Of a stretch of DNA of 64,000 nt, positions 8,324 through 16,941 are shown piece after piece. A program made the position numbers and the translations under genes. Each line of letters starts with the position of its first letter. Position 1 is the stretch's first letter. Source of the DNA: Haloferax sp046557615 (GTDB lineage: Archaea; Halobacteriota; Halobacteria; Halobacteriales; Haloferacaceae); contig NZ_JBKIII010000002.1 in assembly GCF_046557615.1 (NCBI RefSeq), forward strand, positions 248,001 through 312,000, written 5' to 3'. The notes beneath the pieces are model-generated. The model was not told the DNA's origin and ran no database searches. It was given only the letters and a program-made list of their open reading frames with translations.

Positions 8324-9096
8324 GCCTCTCGAACCTCGACGTGACCGGGTTCTACGCCCTTCTCAAGCGCGAAGTCCTCCGATTCGTCCGTCGCCCCCGC
8401 AACACGTTCGTTCCGCCATTTATCACGAACGTGCTGTACTTCTCGGTCTTCGGTGTCATCCTCGGCGAGCGCATCAACGAAATCGCAGGTGTCCCGTACA
8501 TTCTCTTCATCCTCCCGGGTCTCATCGTCCTCGGCGCAGTCTCCAACGCCTTCGAGAACGCTTCGTTCTCTATCTTCCACGGTCGCTGGAACCGCTACAT
8601 CGAAGAGGCGCTCACTTCGCCGCTCTCCTACACGTCGATGGTCGGTGCGTACGTCCTTTCGAGTGCCACCCGCGGGATTCTCGTCGGCGCGCTCGTCGCA
8701 CTCATCGGCGTGGCATTTACCACCGTCGGCGTCGCCCAACCGTTCTATCTGGTCGCCTTCATGCTCGTCATCACCCTGCTCTTCGCCGGGTTCGGCGTCA
8801 TCGGCGGCCTCTGGGCCGACGATTTCGACGACCTGACGATGATGAACCAGTTCATTCTCCGGCCACTGGTCTTCTTCGGCGGCGTGTTCTACTCGCTCAA
8901 CGAGATTCCCGGCATCTTCCGGCAGGCGTCGCTCGCAAACCCGATGGTCTACATGGTCAACGGCGTTCGCTACGGATTCTTAGGTGTAAGTGAGGTCAAT
9001 CCGAACATCTCGCTCGCCGTCCTCTCGCTCCTGACGCTCGTCGTCGTCGTGGTCAATATCGTACTGTTCCGCCGCGGCTACGGCCTCACTGACTAA
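8320..9096 (+). CDS. ABC-2 type permease
   Basis: The 258-residue membrane partner of the ATPase encoded just upstream. It begins with a cytoplasmic amphipathic stretch (ALLKREVLRFVRRPRNTF), followed by six predicted helices, and contains the ABC-2 family block PLVFFGGVFYSLNEIPGIF before the last two helices. Start and stop overlap the ATPase gene (ATGA). Its stop codon at 9096 directly abuts the stop codon of the convergent ABC-B gene at 9097, with no spacer, so transcripts from the two sides must overlap. Confidence 0.92.
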   Translation: MSLSNLDVTGFYALLKREVLRFVRRPRNTFVPPFITNVLYFSVFGVILGERINEIAGVPYILFILPGLIVLGAVSNAFENASFSIFHGRWNRYIEEALTSPLSYTSMVGAYVLSSATRGILVGALVALIGVAFTTVGVAQPFYLVAFMLVITLLFAGFGVIGGLWADDFDDLTMMNQFILRPLVFFGGVFYSLNEIPGIFRQASLANPMVYMVNGVRYGFLGVSEVNPNISLAVLSLLTLVVVVVNIVLFRRGYGLTD

Positions 9097-11058
9097 TCAT
9101 CGACGGCCACGCCCGCGACGCCGTTTCTTTCTCTGACTGCTTTCTTCGCCACCATCTGCGCTCATCTCTTCGAGTCCGTCTATCTCCGCATCTGCGACTC
9201 GCAGTCGTTCGATAAACCGGTCCAACACGTCGGGGGCGATGGCGTCCACGTCGCCCGCTTGGATGCCCCACAGGGTTGCGTACAAGCCACGCTGAGCCAC
9301 CAGTTCGTCGTGCGTCCCCGATTCGACGACTCGGCCTTCGTCGAGGACGACGATGGTGTCGGCGTGGCGAATCGTAGAGAGACGGTGGGCGATGATGAGC
9401 GTGGTTCGCCCCGAAGTGAGACGGTCGAGTGCGCGCTGGATGAGGAGTTCTGTCTCGGTATCGACCGCGCTGGTCGCTTCGTCGAGGACGAGTACGTCGG
9501 GGTCTTGGAGCATGGCGCGCGCAATCGAGAGTCGCTGGCGCTGGCCGCCGGAGAGTTTGATGCCGCGCTCGCCGATGCGGGTGTCGTAGCCATCCGGAAG
9601 GCTCTCGATGAAGTCGTGGGCTTCGGCGGCGCGGGCGGCGGCGACCATCTCGTTCTCGGTCGCGTCGAATGCTCCGTACAGGAGGTTCTCGCGGACGGTG
9701 CCGTCGAAGAGGTACACGTCCTGACTCACGTAGCCGATGGCATCGCGGAGGCTCTGAACGTTGATGTCGCGTACGTCGTGTCCATCGACACGAACCGCGC
9801 CATCCGAAACCTCGTAGAGTCGGAGCAGGAGTTTCGCGGCGGTCGATTTGCCTGCACCAGTCGGGCCGACGAGTGCAATCGTCTCGCCGGGGTTGGCGAC
9901 GAAGGAGACATCCGAGAGGACTGCTCGGGCCGGGCCGTAAGAGAAGGACACGTGGTCGAACTCGACACGACCTTCGACCGAATCGAGCGTGACGGCCGCT
10001 GGGTCGTCGGTGACGCGCACTTCGCGGTCACTGAGGCCGAAGATGCGTTCCCCAGAGGCACGGGCGTTCTCGTAGGCGTTGACGATTCTGCCTGCGCCCG
10101 AGAGTGGGTCGATAAACCGCTGTGTCATGAACAGGAAGGTGACGAACTCGCCGACCAGAAGCGGGCCGGTGAAGGGCCACGGTGGACCGAAGATGAGCCA
10201 TATACCACCGATGACGAACGTCGCCGCGAAGGCGACGCCTGCGAGTAATTCCATCGTCGGCTGGTAGACATAGTCGAGGCGTATGACGGCGAGCGCTCGG
10301 TCGTAGTAGTCCATCGAGGCGTCAGCGACGCGCTCGCGCTCGTAGGCTTCTGTCGTGGAGGCTTTGATGACCTCCATTCCAGCGACGTTGTTCTCTATTC
10401 TCGTGTTGAGCGCGCCGACGCTCTCGCGGACAGCACGATACATCGGTCGAATCGTCCGCATGAACCAGACCGTGAAGACAGTCAACAGCGGGACGGCGAT
10501 GAGCGTCACGAGCGCGAGTTGGGCGTTCAGATAGACCAGCACGCTCGCGATACCCACGACGGAGACGACGAGTTGCAACCCGCCAGAGAGAGTGCTGTCG
10601 AGGAAGGTTCGGAGGTTGCGCACGTCGCTGTCGAGAATCGAGAGGATTTGTCCCGTCTGCTTGTCGTCGAAGAAGGCCATATCGAGGCGTTGCATGGCTT
10701 CGTAGGTATCGACGCGGACGGCGTGCTGGACGCGATTCGAGTAGACGGCGAGGCCGAGTCCTTGCACCCACGAGAGGCCCACACCGGCGACGAACGCGGC
10801 GATGACGAGCCAAAAGCTCAACCAGAACTGCGCGGCTACGGTCTCGGGAATCCACGAGTTGGGAACGAGCGGGAGGTGGTAGGTGGTGTTCTGGAAAAAC
10901 ACCGCGTCGATGGCGACGCCGAGGACGAGTGCTGGAACGACCGCAACCAGTCGCCCGAGAACGCTCGCAGTCAGGCCGACGACGAACCACGGGAGGTTCT
11001 CGCCACCGTATTCGGAAAAGAGGCGGACCATCGGGTCGCGCCCGGATTGCTGGCTCAC
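9097..11058 (-). CDS. ABC-B type exporter, fused membrane and ATPase domains
   Basis: A 653-residue half-transporter in the MsbA/LmrA class. Residues 1-340 hold six transmembrane helices, starting FSEYGGENLPWFVVGLTASVLGR. The ATPase domain runs from about 365: Walker A GPTGAGKST, Q-loop YVSQDVYLFDG, signature LSGGQRQRLSIARA, Walker B VLVLDEATSAVD, H-loop IIAHRLSTIRHAD. The C-terminus is a basic/acidic tail ending in RKKRRRGRGRR. It probably works as a homodimer exporting a lipid or drug-like molecule. No partner gene is adjacent on the same strand. The start at 11058 is the first Met and fits. Confidence 0.92.
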   Translation of the reverse strand: MSQQSGRDPMVRLFSEYGGENLPWFVVGLTASVLGRLVAVVPALVLGVAIDAVFFQNTTYHLPLVPNSWIPETVAAQFWLSFWLVIAAFVAGVGLSWVQGLGLAVYSNRVQHAVRVDTYEAMQRLDMAFFDDKQTGQILSILDSDVRNLRTFLDSTLSGGLQLVVSVVGIASVLVYLNAQLALVTLIAVPLLTVFTVWFMRTIRPMYRAVRESVGALNTRIENNVAGMEVIKASTTEAYERERVADASMDYYDRALAVIRLDYVYQPTMELLAGVAFAATFVIGGIWLIFGPPWPFTGPLLVGEFVTFLFMTQRFIDPLSGAGRIVNAYENARASGERIFGLSDREVRVTDDPAAVTLDSVEGRVEFDHVSFSYGPARAVLSDVSFVANPGETIALVGPTGAGKSTAAKLLLRLYEVSDGAVRVDGHDVRDINVQSLRDAIGYVSQDVYLFDGTVRENLLYGAFDATENEMVAAARAAEAHDFIESLPDGYDTRIGERGIKLSGGQRQRLSIARAMLQDPDVLVLDEATSAVDTETELLIQRALDRLTSGRTTLIIAHRLSTIRHADTIVVLDEGRVVESGTHDELVAQRGLYATLWGIQAGDVDAIAPDVLDRFIERLRVADAEIDGLEEMSADGGEESSQRKKRRRGRGRR

Positions 11059-11151
11059 TTACCCGAGGTAAGCGTCCAGTGGATATGACGTGTGCGGTCG
11101 TCTCACACACTGAGTAAACAGCCCTAAGGCCCTCTCCGGATGAGACACTCT

Positions 11152-11748
11152 ATGCGCCAATTCATCATTCTCGGCCACGACGCCCCCACCACGTCGGAGT
11201 TCTCGCTCGACGATATCGCGGGCGGCGCGGGCCGCCTCGACGTCCTCTGTCGCTGTGTCAACTCCGCGTTCTTCCTCTCACACGATATTCGAAAAGACGT
11301 GCGCGTGCATCTCGTCCTCGGCGACGAGTACACCGTTCAGTTCGAAGGCTCCGAGTTGCGGCGGCTGAACCCCGACGAACGCTCCACTGCCGCGCTTATT
11401 CGAGCCGCCCTCGACAAGCGCGACGAAGCAATCGGTCACATGCCCGCCGAATCCTCGCCGGGTGTCTCGATTCGTCGCATGGGTTTCGAAGCAGTCCTGG
11501 AGGAGGCGTCTCGGAACGCGACCGTCGTGGAATTGCACGAGGATGGCGACCCAGTCGTGGAGGTCGAGCCACCGGAGAATCCACTCTTTGTACTCTCGGA
11601 CCACAACGATTTCTCGGATGAAGAAGCAGAGTTACTGGCAGCGGCGGCATCGGAGAGGGTTCGACTTGGCCCTGAGATTCTGCACGCCGACCACTCGATT
11701 ACGGTGGCCCACAACTACCTCGATACCCACGGCTATTCGTCGTACTGA
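11152..11748 (+). CDS. trmY: tRNA (pseudouridine54-N1)-methyltransferase
   Basis: A SPOUT methyltransferase that converts pseudouridine 54 of archaeal tRNA to N1-methylpseudouridine. The 198-residue product starts MRQFIILGHDAPTTSEFSLDD and carries LDVLCRCVNSAFFLSH, then LVLGD and, near the C-terminus, PLFVLSDHNDFSDEE and the HADHSITVAHNYLD knot region. All of these are typical of TrmY. The ATG at 11152 is preferred over 11140 because the family begins with MRQF. Its substrate nucleotide is made by Pus10, encoded at 632-1915 in this window. It stands alone, just upstream of tRNA-Pro. Confidence 0.95.
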   Translation: MRQFIILGHDAPTTSEFSLDDIAGGAGRLDVLCRCVNSAFFLSHDIRKDVRVHLVLGDEYTVQFEGSELRRLNPDERSTAALIRAALDKRDEAIGHMPAESSPGVSIRRMGFEAVLEEASRNATVVELHEDGDPVVEVEPPENPLFVLSDHNDFSDEEAELLAAAASERVRLGPEILHADHSITVAHNYLDTHGYSSY

Positions 11749-11821
11749 ACAGTGCTATCTAGCCTGTCAGTCTGAATTAATCACAACTGTTAAAGCCGAC
11801 GATGGCTTGCCTGTAGAATGC

Positions 11822-11894
11822 GGGCCGGTGGGGTAGCTTGGTATCCTTCGGCCTTCGGGTGGCCGTAACCTCAGTTCGAATCTGAGCCGGCCCA
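11822..11894 (+). tRNA. tRNA-Pro (CGG anticodon)
   Basis: A complete cloverleaf can be folded by hand. Acceptor GGGCCGG pairs with CCGGCCC. The D-arm contains GGTAGCTTGGTA-type consensus. The anticodon stem CGGCC/GGCCG closes the loop TTCGGGT, giving anticodon CGG (reads CCG, proline). The T stem CTCAG/CTGAG encloses TTCGAAT. A follows as discriminator base at 11894. No intron and no encoded CCA. Confidence 0.95.
11874..11893 (+). repeat. tRNA-Pro 3' end, repeated at 12053-12072
   Basis: The last 20 nt of the tRNA (T loop through acceptor strand) recur 179 nt downstream with 18 of 20 identical bases, the two differences being C-to-T changes. Such partial tRNA 3' copies are the usual trace of tRNA-targeted integration. 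Confidence 0.5.
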
Positions 11895-12052
11895 TTTCTA
11901 CCCTACTTTCAACGAATCGCGAGCGACTGTTCTGTCGCTCGCCCTCCTGAAATGGTTGTATGGCCCAGTGATGATTCGAATCAGGGAGCGAGTGCGACAC
12001 GGAGTGTCACAATATGACGAACGGCGGAGCCGTGAGCCAACGAGCGACCGTG

Positions 12053-12072
12053 GTTCGAATCTGAGTCGGTCC
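12053..12072 (+). repeat. Degenerate copy of tRNA-Pro 3' end (possible att relic)
   Basis: GTTCGAATCTGAGTCGGTCC matches the tRNA-Pro 3' terminus except for two transitions. The 160 nt between the copies has no integrase or convincing gene, so if this is an attachment site the element has been lost or reduced to a scar. It cannot fold as a second tRNA: no matching 5' acceptor strand precedes it. Confidence 0.5.
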
Positions 12073-12189
12073 TCTAGTGAAGTGTACTTACTGGTGTCAA
12101 TACGCATCCAAAACAACGCCGTCGCTCACCAACCAATTACCCTAAAATGAAAACATCGTTCTGCCACTCTCGTGGCGTACTAAACTAAT

Positions 12190-12384
12190 TTAAAGTCGCG
12201 TGAGGTTAGTCGCGCGAGGGCCCTTTGGGGCCTGTTCGATATCGAATTCCACTTCCGTACCCTCTTCGAGGTCTGGGCCGCCGATGTCTTCCATGTGGAA
12301 GAACACGTCGTCGTCCGCATCGTCCGTCGAGATGAAACCGTAGCCGCCTGTGTCGTTGAAGAAATCAACGTTACCTTTCGCCAT
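12190..12384 (-). CDS. cspA: Cold-shock protein (CspA family)
   Basis: A 64-residue single-strand nucleic acid binding OB-fold protein. RNP1 is GGYGFIST and RNP2 is VFFHMEDI, both in the classical CspA spacing; the start MAKGNVDFFNDT is typical of haloarchaeal Csp. The ATG at 12384 is used rather than the longer open frame because the upstream 21 codons have no Csp similarity. It probably acts as an RNA chaperone during temperature or salt shifts. It is monocistronic, with 233 nt of non-coding sequence before the next gene. Confidence 0.93.
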   Translation of the reverse strand: MAKGNVDFFNDTGGYGFISTDDADDDVFFHMEDIGGPDLEEGTEVEFDIEQAPKGPRATNLTRL

Positions 12385-12617
12385 TGCTTCTGAACAAAAC
12401 AGCCCTTTACGGATAAGACTTGTGAGGGTCGTCCTACCATGGGGCATTATTTTTTAAAATCCAGTTTCCAATACCAAAGATTAGTAGACGCACGTTTCTG
12501 ATACTGTAGTAATTTCTGCACAGCCTCACCAACTTCGGCGACTCTAGGCGAGAATCTTGTGGAATCTGAATTTCTGGACCTCGGATTTGCTACTGTCGGT
12601 CCGACGGTGCTTTAGGC

Positions 12618-13271
12618 GTGGGCCACTCGTCTCGATACCTTGTGGATGCTAACGACGTTCGTCGAGCGTGGGCCGACCGGTCGGGAGAGTTTTCGCCAGC
12701 GTACTACGCCTACTATGGCCCGAACGACACCAGCGAGTCGATTCGGCAGATACTCGAACGGCATCTCGACCCAACCGACTCGATTCTCGAACTCGGGTGT
12801 GGGTCGGGGCGGCACCTCTCGCATCTCCACGACCACGGATTCGAGAACCTCCACGGCATCGACATCAACGAGGAATCCTTCGCGGTCATGGAAGAGGCGT
12901 ATCCGGACCTCTACGAGAGTGGGTCGTTCTACGCTGATTCCATCGAAACTGCAACCATGGACTTCGATGTGGGGGAGTTCGACGCCATCTACTCGGTCGA
13001 GACGCTCCAACACATCCACCCAGACGACGAGTGGGTATTCGAAGAACTCGCTCGGTGTGCGAGTGACTTGCTCATCACAATCGAAAACGAGGGTGAAGAC
13101 GGTGCGATTCACCCCCAGCGTGGCGTCGGTGTGAACGACACCGAGTACGACTTCCCGCTCTATTACCGCAACTGGCGGGACGTCTTCACGCAGTATGGAC
13201 TGGCCGAAGTCACTACGAAACAGGCGAAGAAAGATACGATTCGAGTGTTCAGGCAGTCACGGTCCGAATAG
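12618..13271 (+). CDS. Class I SAM-dependent methyltransferase
   Basis: A 217-residue Rossmann-fold methyltransferase; the substrate is unknown. Motif I is ILELGCGSGRHLSHL (about residues 56-70), followed by the acidic ribose-binding strand LHGIDINEES, motif IV-like FDAIYSVETLQHIHPDD and a short C-terminal half. An Asn/Tyr-rich N-terminal helix (YYAYYGPNDTSESIRQIL) resembles small-molecule methyltransferases of the UbiE/Tam group. Translation starts at GTG 12618, where the codon bias begins. It lies between two genes of unrelated function. Confidence 0.82.
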   Translation: MGHSSRYLVDANDVRRAWADRSGEFSPAYYAYYGPNDTSESIRQILERHLDPTDSILELGCGSGRHLSHLHDHGFENLHGIDINEESFAVMEEAYPDLYESGSFYADSIETATMDFDVGEFDAIYSVETLQHIHPDDEWVFEELARCASDLLITIENEGEDGAIHPQRGVGVNDTEYDFPLYYRNWRDVFTQYGLAEVTTKQAKKDTIRVFRQSRSE

Positions 13272-13322
13272 GATTCGAGTGGTTTGGCTTGGCGTGGCTT
13301 TTGACCACCCGAGAACCGACTC

Positions 13323-14366
13323 TTACGGCGGAGTGATGACCGCGCGGCCTTCGATTTCGCCGTGTTCGAGGTGTTCTGCTACGGTGTTGATTTCGTCGAG
13401 GTCGTAGCGAGTCGTCCGTAATTCGACGTCGCCGCGTTCGACGAGTGCAACCAACTCCTGCAGCTCGGTGTACTTGCCGACGAGCGTGCCGCGATATGCG
13501 AACTCTCCACTGACGAGTGCTTGGGAGGGTTCGTGGATGTGGCCGCCGTAGCCGATGATGTGGTGGTCGCCACCGGCGGCGACGATGTCGGGTGCGAGAC
13601 TGGTCGTCGAATCTTGGCCGACGAAGTCGAGAACTTGCTGTGCGCCCACGTCGTCGGTGATGGCGGCGATTTCGTCGGCGACGTTCTCGGAGTCGGGGTT
13701 GATGGTGTGATGTGCGCCGAGACTTGCGGCGAGCGTTCGTGCGTCTTCTTTGAGGTCGATAGCGGTAATCTCGGCGGCGCTCATCGATTCGAGACACTGG
13801 AGGCCGATGTGGCCGAGCCCACCGACACCGATGACGACAGCGTGGTCGCCGGGATTGAGTTCGCGGACGGCCTTCTTCGCGGCGTGATACGCGGTGATTC
13901 CGGCGTCGGCGTGGGGGGCGATGTCCACCGGGTCCACACTACCAGGAAGCGGAATCACGGCACGTTCGTTCGTCAGCAGGTACTCGGCGAATCCGCCGTC
14001 GGTAGTCAGACCGGGGAATTTCGCGTTCTCGCAGTACATATCCTGGCCGAGACGGCAGGCACGGCAGGTTCCGCAGGTGATGTGCGGATGGCAGATGACC
14101 GTATCGCCTTCGGAGACGAGGTCCACGTCGGGGCCAACTTCGACGACAGTTCCGGCGTTCTCGTGACCGAGGGTCATCGGAAGTGGTTGGTCAACGTAGT
14201 CGGTCCACATCCCCTCGATGATGTGGTTGTCCGTTTGGCACCATCCGGCACCTTGCACTTCGACGACTACTCCATTCGGTTGCGCGATGGTGGGTTTCTC
14301 AATCTCATCGAGCGACAGTGCATGACTCATCTCGTCGGTGTACTCGTGGAGTCGGGCAGCAAGCAT
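13323..14366 (-). CDS. Zinc-dependent alcohol dehydrogenase
   Basis: A medium-chain, NAD(P)-dependent dehydrogenase of 347 residues. It has catalytic-zinc ligands in GAGWCQTDNHI and TLGHENAGTVVEVG, structural-zinc cysteines in CGTCRACRLGQDMYC, and a Rossmann fingerprint VIGVGGLGHIG. A later ITAIDLKEDA supplies the Asp typical of NAD preference. The start MLAARLHEYTDEM at 14366 is the normal MDR beginning; the longer frame upstream is not conserved in character. The sequence resembles the haloarchaeal Adh2 type (ethanol and longer alcohols), but the substrate cannot be assigned from sequence alone. Confidence 0.9.
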   Translation of the reverse strand: MLAARLHEYTDEMSHALSLDEIEKPTIAQPNGVVVEVQGAGWCQTDNHIIEGMWTDYVDQPLPMTLGHENAGTVVEVGPDVDLVSEGDTVICHPHITCGTCRACRLGQDMYCENAKFPGLTTDGGFAEYLLTNERAVIPLPGSVDPVDIAPHADAGITAYHAAKKAVRELNPGDHAVVIGVGGLGHIGLQCLESMSAAEITAIDLKEDARTLAASLGAHHTINPDSENVADEIAAITDDVGAQQVLDFVGQDSTTSLAPDIVAAGGDHHIIGYGGHIHEPSQALVSGEFAYRGTLVGKYTELQELVALVERGDVELRTTRYDLDEINTVAEHLEHGEIEGRAVITPP

Positions 14367-14517
14367 GGGCACAGAAAAATGACGCTTCAAAGACACTAAA
14401 CTCCTTTTCGCACTCGAACCGACAGTCTGGAAACCATACCAATTCGACGACGTTGCCACACCGACACGGCGGTGTTACTGGCGACGTTGCCATCGTTTCG
14501 GCGCCTCTACGAGAGTC

Positions 14518-14931
14518 ATGTCTGACCACGAAATCTACCCGATGCCGCTGTTCGTCCAGCTCGAAGTCGCAGACATCGAAGCGTCGGTCGGTTGGTATCG
14601 AGAACTCAGGTTCGACGTTATCTACGAGATGCCCACGATGGCACACGTTCGCCGCGAGCAGTACGCAGATATCATGCTTGTAGCAGGCCGCGACGTGGAC
14701 GACATACACCCGAAAGGCGTCGGCGTACGAACGTACCTCACCGTCGAGAGCGACTCTTTCGACACGCTCGCAACGCGCGCCAGCGAACGTGCTGGTGTGA
14801 CTATCGAACCACAAACGACGGCGTGGAACACCCGAGAAGTCCGCGCTACCGACCCGGATGGTTACGAACTCGTCTTCTCCGCAGTCGTCGATGCTGAGCG
14901 GTCGTTCGCGGACGTGATGGGTTCAGAGTAG
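14518..14931 (+). CDS. VOC (glyoxalase/bleomycin-resistance) family protein
   Basis: A 137-residue vicinal-oxygen-chelate fold protein. The first beta-alpha-beta unit LFVQLEVADIEASVGWYREL and the second half (VRTYLTVESDSFDTLATRA, then VRATDPDGYELVFSA) give the two paired modules expected of the fold. It lacks the full His/Glu metal set of true glyoxalase I, so it may bind a small molecule rather than catalyse. It is divergent from the alcohol dehydrogenase gene with about 150 nt between, and convergent with the SRPBCC gene. Specific function unknown. Confidence 0.82.
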   Translation: MSDHEIYPMPLFVQLEVADIEASVGWYRELRFDVIYEMPTMAHVRREQYADIMLVAGRDVDDIHPKGVGVRTYLTVESDSFDTLATRASERAGVTIEPQTTAWNTREVRATDPDGYELVFSAVVDAERSFADVMGSE

Positions 14932-14952
14932 CCTCGCTTGGAGTAGTTCGGG

Positions 14953-15399
14953 TCAGGCCGGGGCCGCCGCCGCAGTCTCGACCTGTTGTTTGAGCGCCTC
15001 GTTCATCGCTTCGTAATCGCGTTCGGGGGTCGCAGTCGTCACCAGCGAGGCGAGGATACCCCGAATCTCTTCGCGATTGATGAACCGGGTTCGGTTGTTG
15101 CTGAATGGCTCGAGTTCGAAGGTGTGGCGACCGCTGAACAGGAGCGGAGACAGGAGCGTACCAACCCACGCCAGCTTCCGACCGGGTTCCAGTTCGGTGA
15201 CGGTGACGTTCATCGACTGGTCTCTCGCGCCTTCACGCCGGACGAGTACCTCCAGATTCGAGCCAACGCGAAGGTCACTATTCACCGTCGCGTTCACGAG
15301 GTGTGGATTCCAGTCGGGATACGACGAGATGTCGGTCAGTACGTCCCACACGTCTGCTGGCGGCGCGTTGATTATACGCTCGGTTCGAATCTCTCGCAT
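14953..15399 (-). CDS. SRPBCC (START-like) family protein
   Basis: A 148-residue helix-grip fold protein. The N-terminus REIRTERIINAPPADVWDVLTD with SSYPDWNP is the standard SRPBCC/polyketide-cyclase-like opening. The middle GSNLEVLVRREG...VTELEPGRKLAWVG and RHTFELEPFSNNRTRFINRE complete the barrel. These proteins bind hydrophobic ligands; no ligand is known here. The start at 15399 was chosen because the upstream 66 codons of the open frame run into the divergent promoter region of the next gene. The C-terminus is an Ala-rich tail (ETAAAAPA). Confidence 0.85.
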   Translation of the reverse strand: MREIRTERIINAPPADVWDVLTDISSYPDWNPHLVNATVNSDLRVGSNLEVLVRREGARDQSMNVTVTELEPGRKLAWVGTLLSPLLFSGRHTFELEPFSNNRTRFINREEIRGILASLVTTATPERDYEAMNEALKQQVETAAAAPA

Positions 15400-15517
15400 G
15401 AACGAGATACGCGATACGCCCAAATAAACCGGTATTGTGGCTGAATGACGTTCGAACTGGGTTCTAAACGGCGCTCGCACCACGGGGCTTATTCTCCCCC
15501 ACCTCGTCACCTCGACA

Positions 15518-16243
15518 ATGACTGACGGTCTTTCGTTCGATATCGCCGACGCCGACGAGGTGGCCGCCAACCGCGACGAAGTCGTCGCCGCGGTCAACGC
15601 GCACGCGGGACAAATCGCTCGTGCCCTCGCAATCTTGCAGGGTGGCGATTACGGTTCTGAGACGTTCGAAACCGGACGCGGAAAGTGGACGCTGAAGTAC
15701 GAAGGAGGTGACTTGCAGTACCTCCGATTCAAGGGCAAGTCTGGCGGTGGCGACATCTACGTTATCTCGACCAAACAGCCACCGGAGCCGAATGCACTCG
15801 CGACGGCGATGGTCGATTACGAAGCTTTCGTCGAGGCGTTCAACGAACACGTCGAATCGCTCGATGGTGTCTTCGACGACATTCCAACGGACTTCCCCGG
15901 CGTGGTGACGACCGAATCCGTCGTCGCCGAGCGCGACCGAATTTTGGGGACCATCCGAGAAGTGGCCAACCAAATTGCAGGCGAACTCAACCGCTACGAC
16001 GGCGAGTATGGAACCTTTGCTCAGCGAGTCAGCGGGACACGATGGGAATTAAAGTGGGACGGCGCACAGGTGTCGTATCTCCGTGTCGGTGGCGAAGGCG
16101 GTGTGTACCTCCTGTCGCAGTACGAACCCCCGTCGGCACCCGACGTCCGAAACCTCGCAGGCGACTTCGGCGACTTCGTGGACTCGTACAACGAGTACGT
16201 CGAGAGTTTGGAAGCCGACCTTCGGACGATTTCGCTCGACTGA
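15518..16243 (+). CDS. Uncharacterised protein with tandemly duplicated domain
   Basis: A 241-residue soluble acidic protein I do not recognise. It is made of two copies of a domain of about 105 residues (roughly 12-118 and 129-235). Each copy has a helical start (ANRDEVVAAVNAHAGQIARAL versus AERDRILGTIREVANQIAGEL), a central beta region with W-x-L-K-Y/W and Y-L-R (KWTLKYEGGDLQYLRFKG versus RWELKWDGAQVSYLRVGG), then I/LYVIS or YLLSQ, PPxxxP and an ending helix with F-V-x-x-[FY]-N-E-[HY]-V-E-S-L. The copies are clearly homologous but diverged, so the duplication is old. There is no signal peptide or membrane segment. It is flanked by SRPBCC and Nudix genes. Confidence 0.8.
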   Translation: MTDGLSFDIADADEVAANRDEVVAAVNAHAGQIARALAILQGGDYGSETFETGRGKWTLKYEGGDLQYLRFKGKSGGGDIYVISTKQPPEPNALATAMVDYEAFVEAFNEHVESLDGVFDDIPTDFPGVVTTESVVAERDRILGTIREVANQIAGELNRYDGEYGTFAQRVSGTRWELKWDGAQVSYLRVGGEGGVYLLSQYEPPSAPDVRNLAGDFGDFVDSYNEYVESLEADLRTISLD

Positions 16244-16297
16244 GCTTTTCCCCATCCGACCGCGACGCTTTTCCACCATCCGGCGCCACGTTCAGCT

Positions 16298-16870
16298 ATG
16301 ACCGAGGACTCCGCCACCCCCACCGACTCTGCCGACCTCGCGTGGGAGACGACCGACACGCGAATCGACTACTCCTGTCCGGGATTCGACGTTCGCATGG
16401 ACGACGTGCGCCTTCCCGACGGCACGGAGACAGACTTTCACTACGTGGACGAACCACCAGCAGTGGTTATTCTCCCGTTCACACCCGACGGCGACGTGGT
16501 CGTCATCGACGAGTGGCGACAGGCAGTCGGGCGCGTGAACCGCGGCCTCCCTGCTGGTGGCACCGAAGACCACGACGACGACCTCTCCGAGGCTGTCCAG
16601 CGCGAACTCACCGAAGAGACGGGCTACGAAGCGGGACGTGTCGAACCGCTCGTCACCGTCGAACCGGCAAACGGCTTTGCCAACTCTATCCACCACTACT
16701 TCGTCGCCTACGACTGCACCCCCGATGGCGACCAGAACCTCGATTTCAACGAGAGCATCCGCCCGACGACTGTCGAGTACGACGAGTTACGAGCGAACGT
16801 CCTCGCCGGTGACCTTCGAGATGGCCGGACAGTGACTGGGTTGTTGTACTACGAACTCGCCGAAAAGTGA
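16298..16870 (+). CDS. Nudix hydrolase (ADP-ribose pyrophosphatase-like)
   Basis: A 190-residue Nudix protein. The Nudix box reads GGTEDHDDDLSEAVQRELTEETGY, with the RELxEETG core intact, preceded by VVVIDEWRQAVGRVNRGLPAG, the arrangement of ADP-sugar pyrophosphatases (WRQ and LPAG motifs). It probably hydrolyses ADP-ribose or a related nucleoside diphosphate sugar using Mg2+. The N-terminus is acidic and disordered. The gene sits 54 nt after the duplicated-domain gene on the same strand, but no functional link is evident. Confidence 0.88.
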   Translation: MTEDSATPTDSADLAWETTDTRIDYSCPGFDVRMDDVRLPDGTETDFHYVDEPPAVVILPFTPDGDVVVIDEWRQAVGRVNRGLPAGGTEDHDDDLSEAVQRELTEETGYEAGRVEPLVTVEPANGFANSIHHYFVAYDCTPDGDQNLDFNESIRPTTVEYDELRANVLAGDLRDGRTVTGLLYYELAEK

Positions 16871-16941
16871 GTCGCGGCGAACGTCGAATTCGGACGTACT
16901 AAGCGAGAAGGATTTTGACGACTGCGGCCCTACTCCCCGCC

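Noticed and set aside
9086..9271. Small Arg-rich minus-strand frame at the end of the ABC-B gene
   Set aside because: Lies inside the ABC-B coding sequence in another frame; shadow.
12053..12072. Second tRNA gene
   Set aside because: Only the 3' 20 nt match tRNA-Pro; there is no pairing 5' acceptor or anticodon arm upstream, so it is a fragment.
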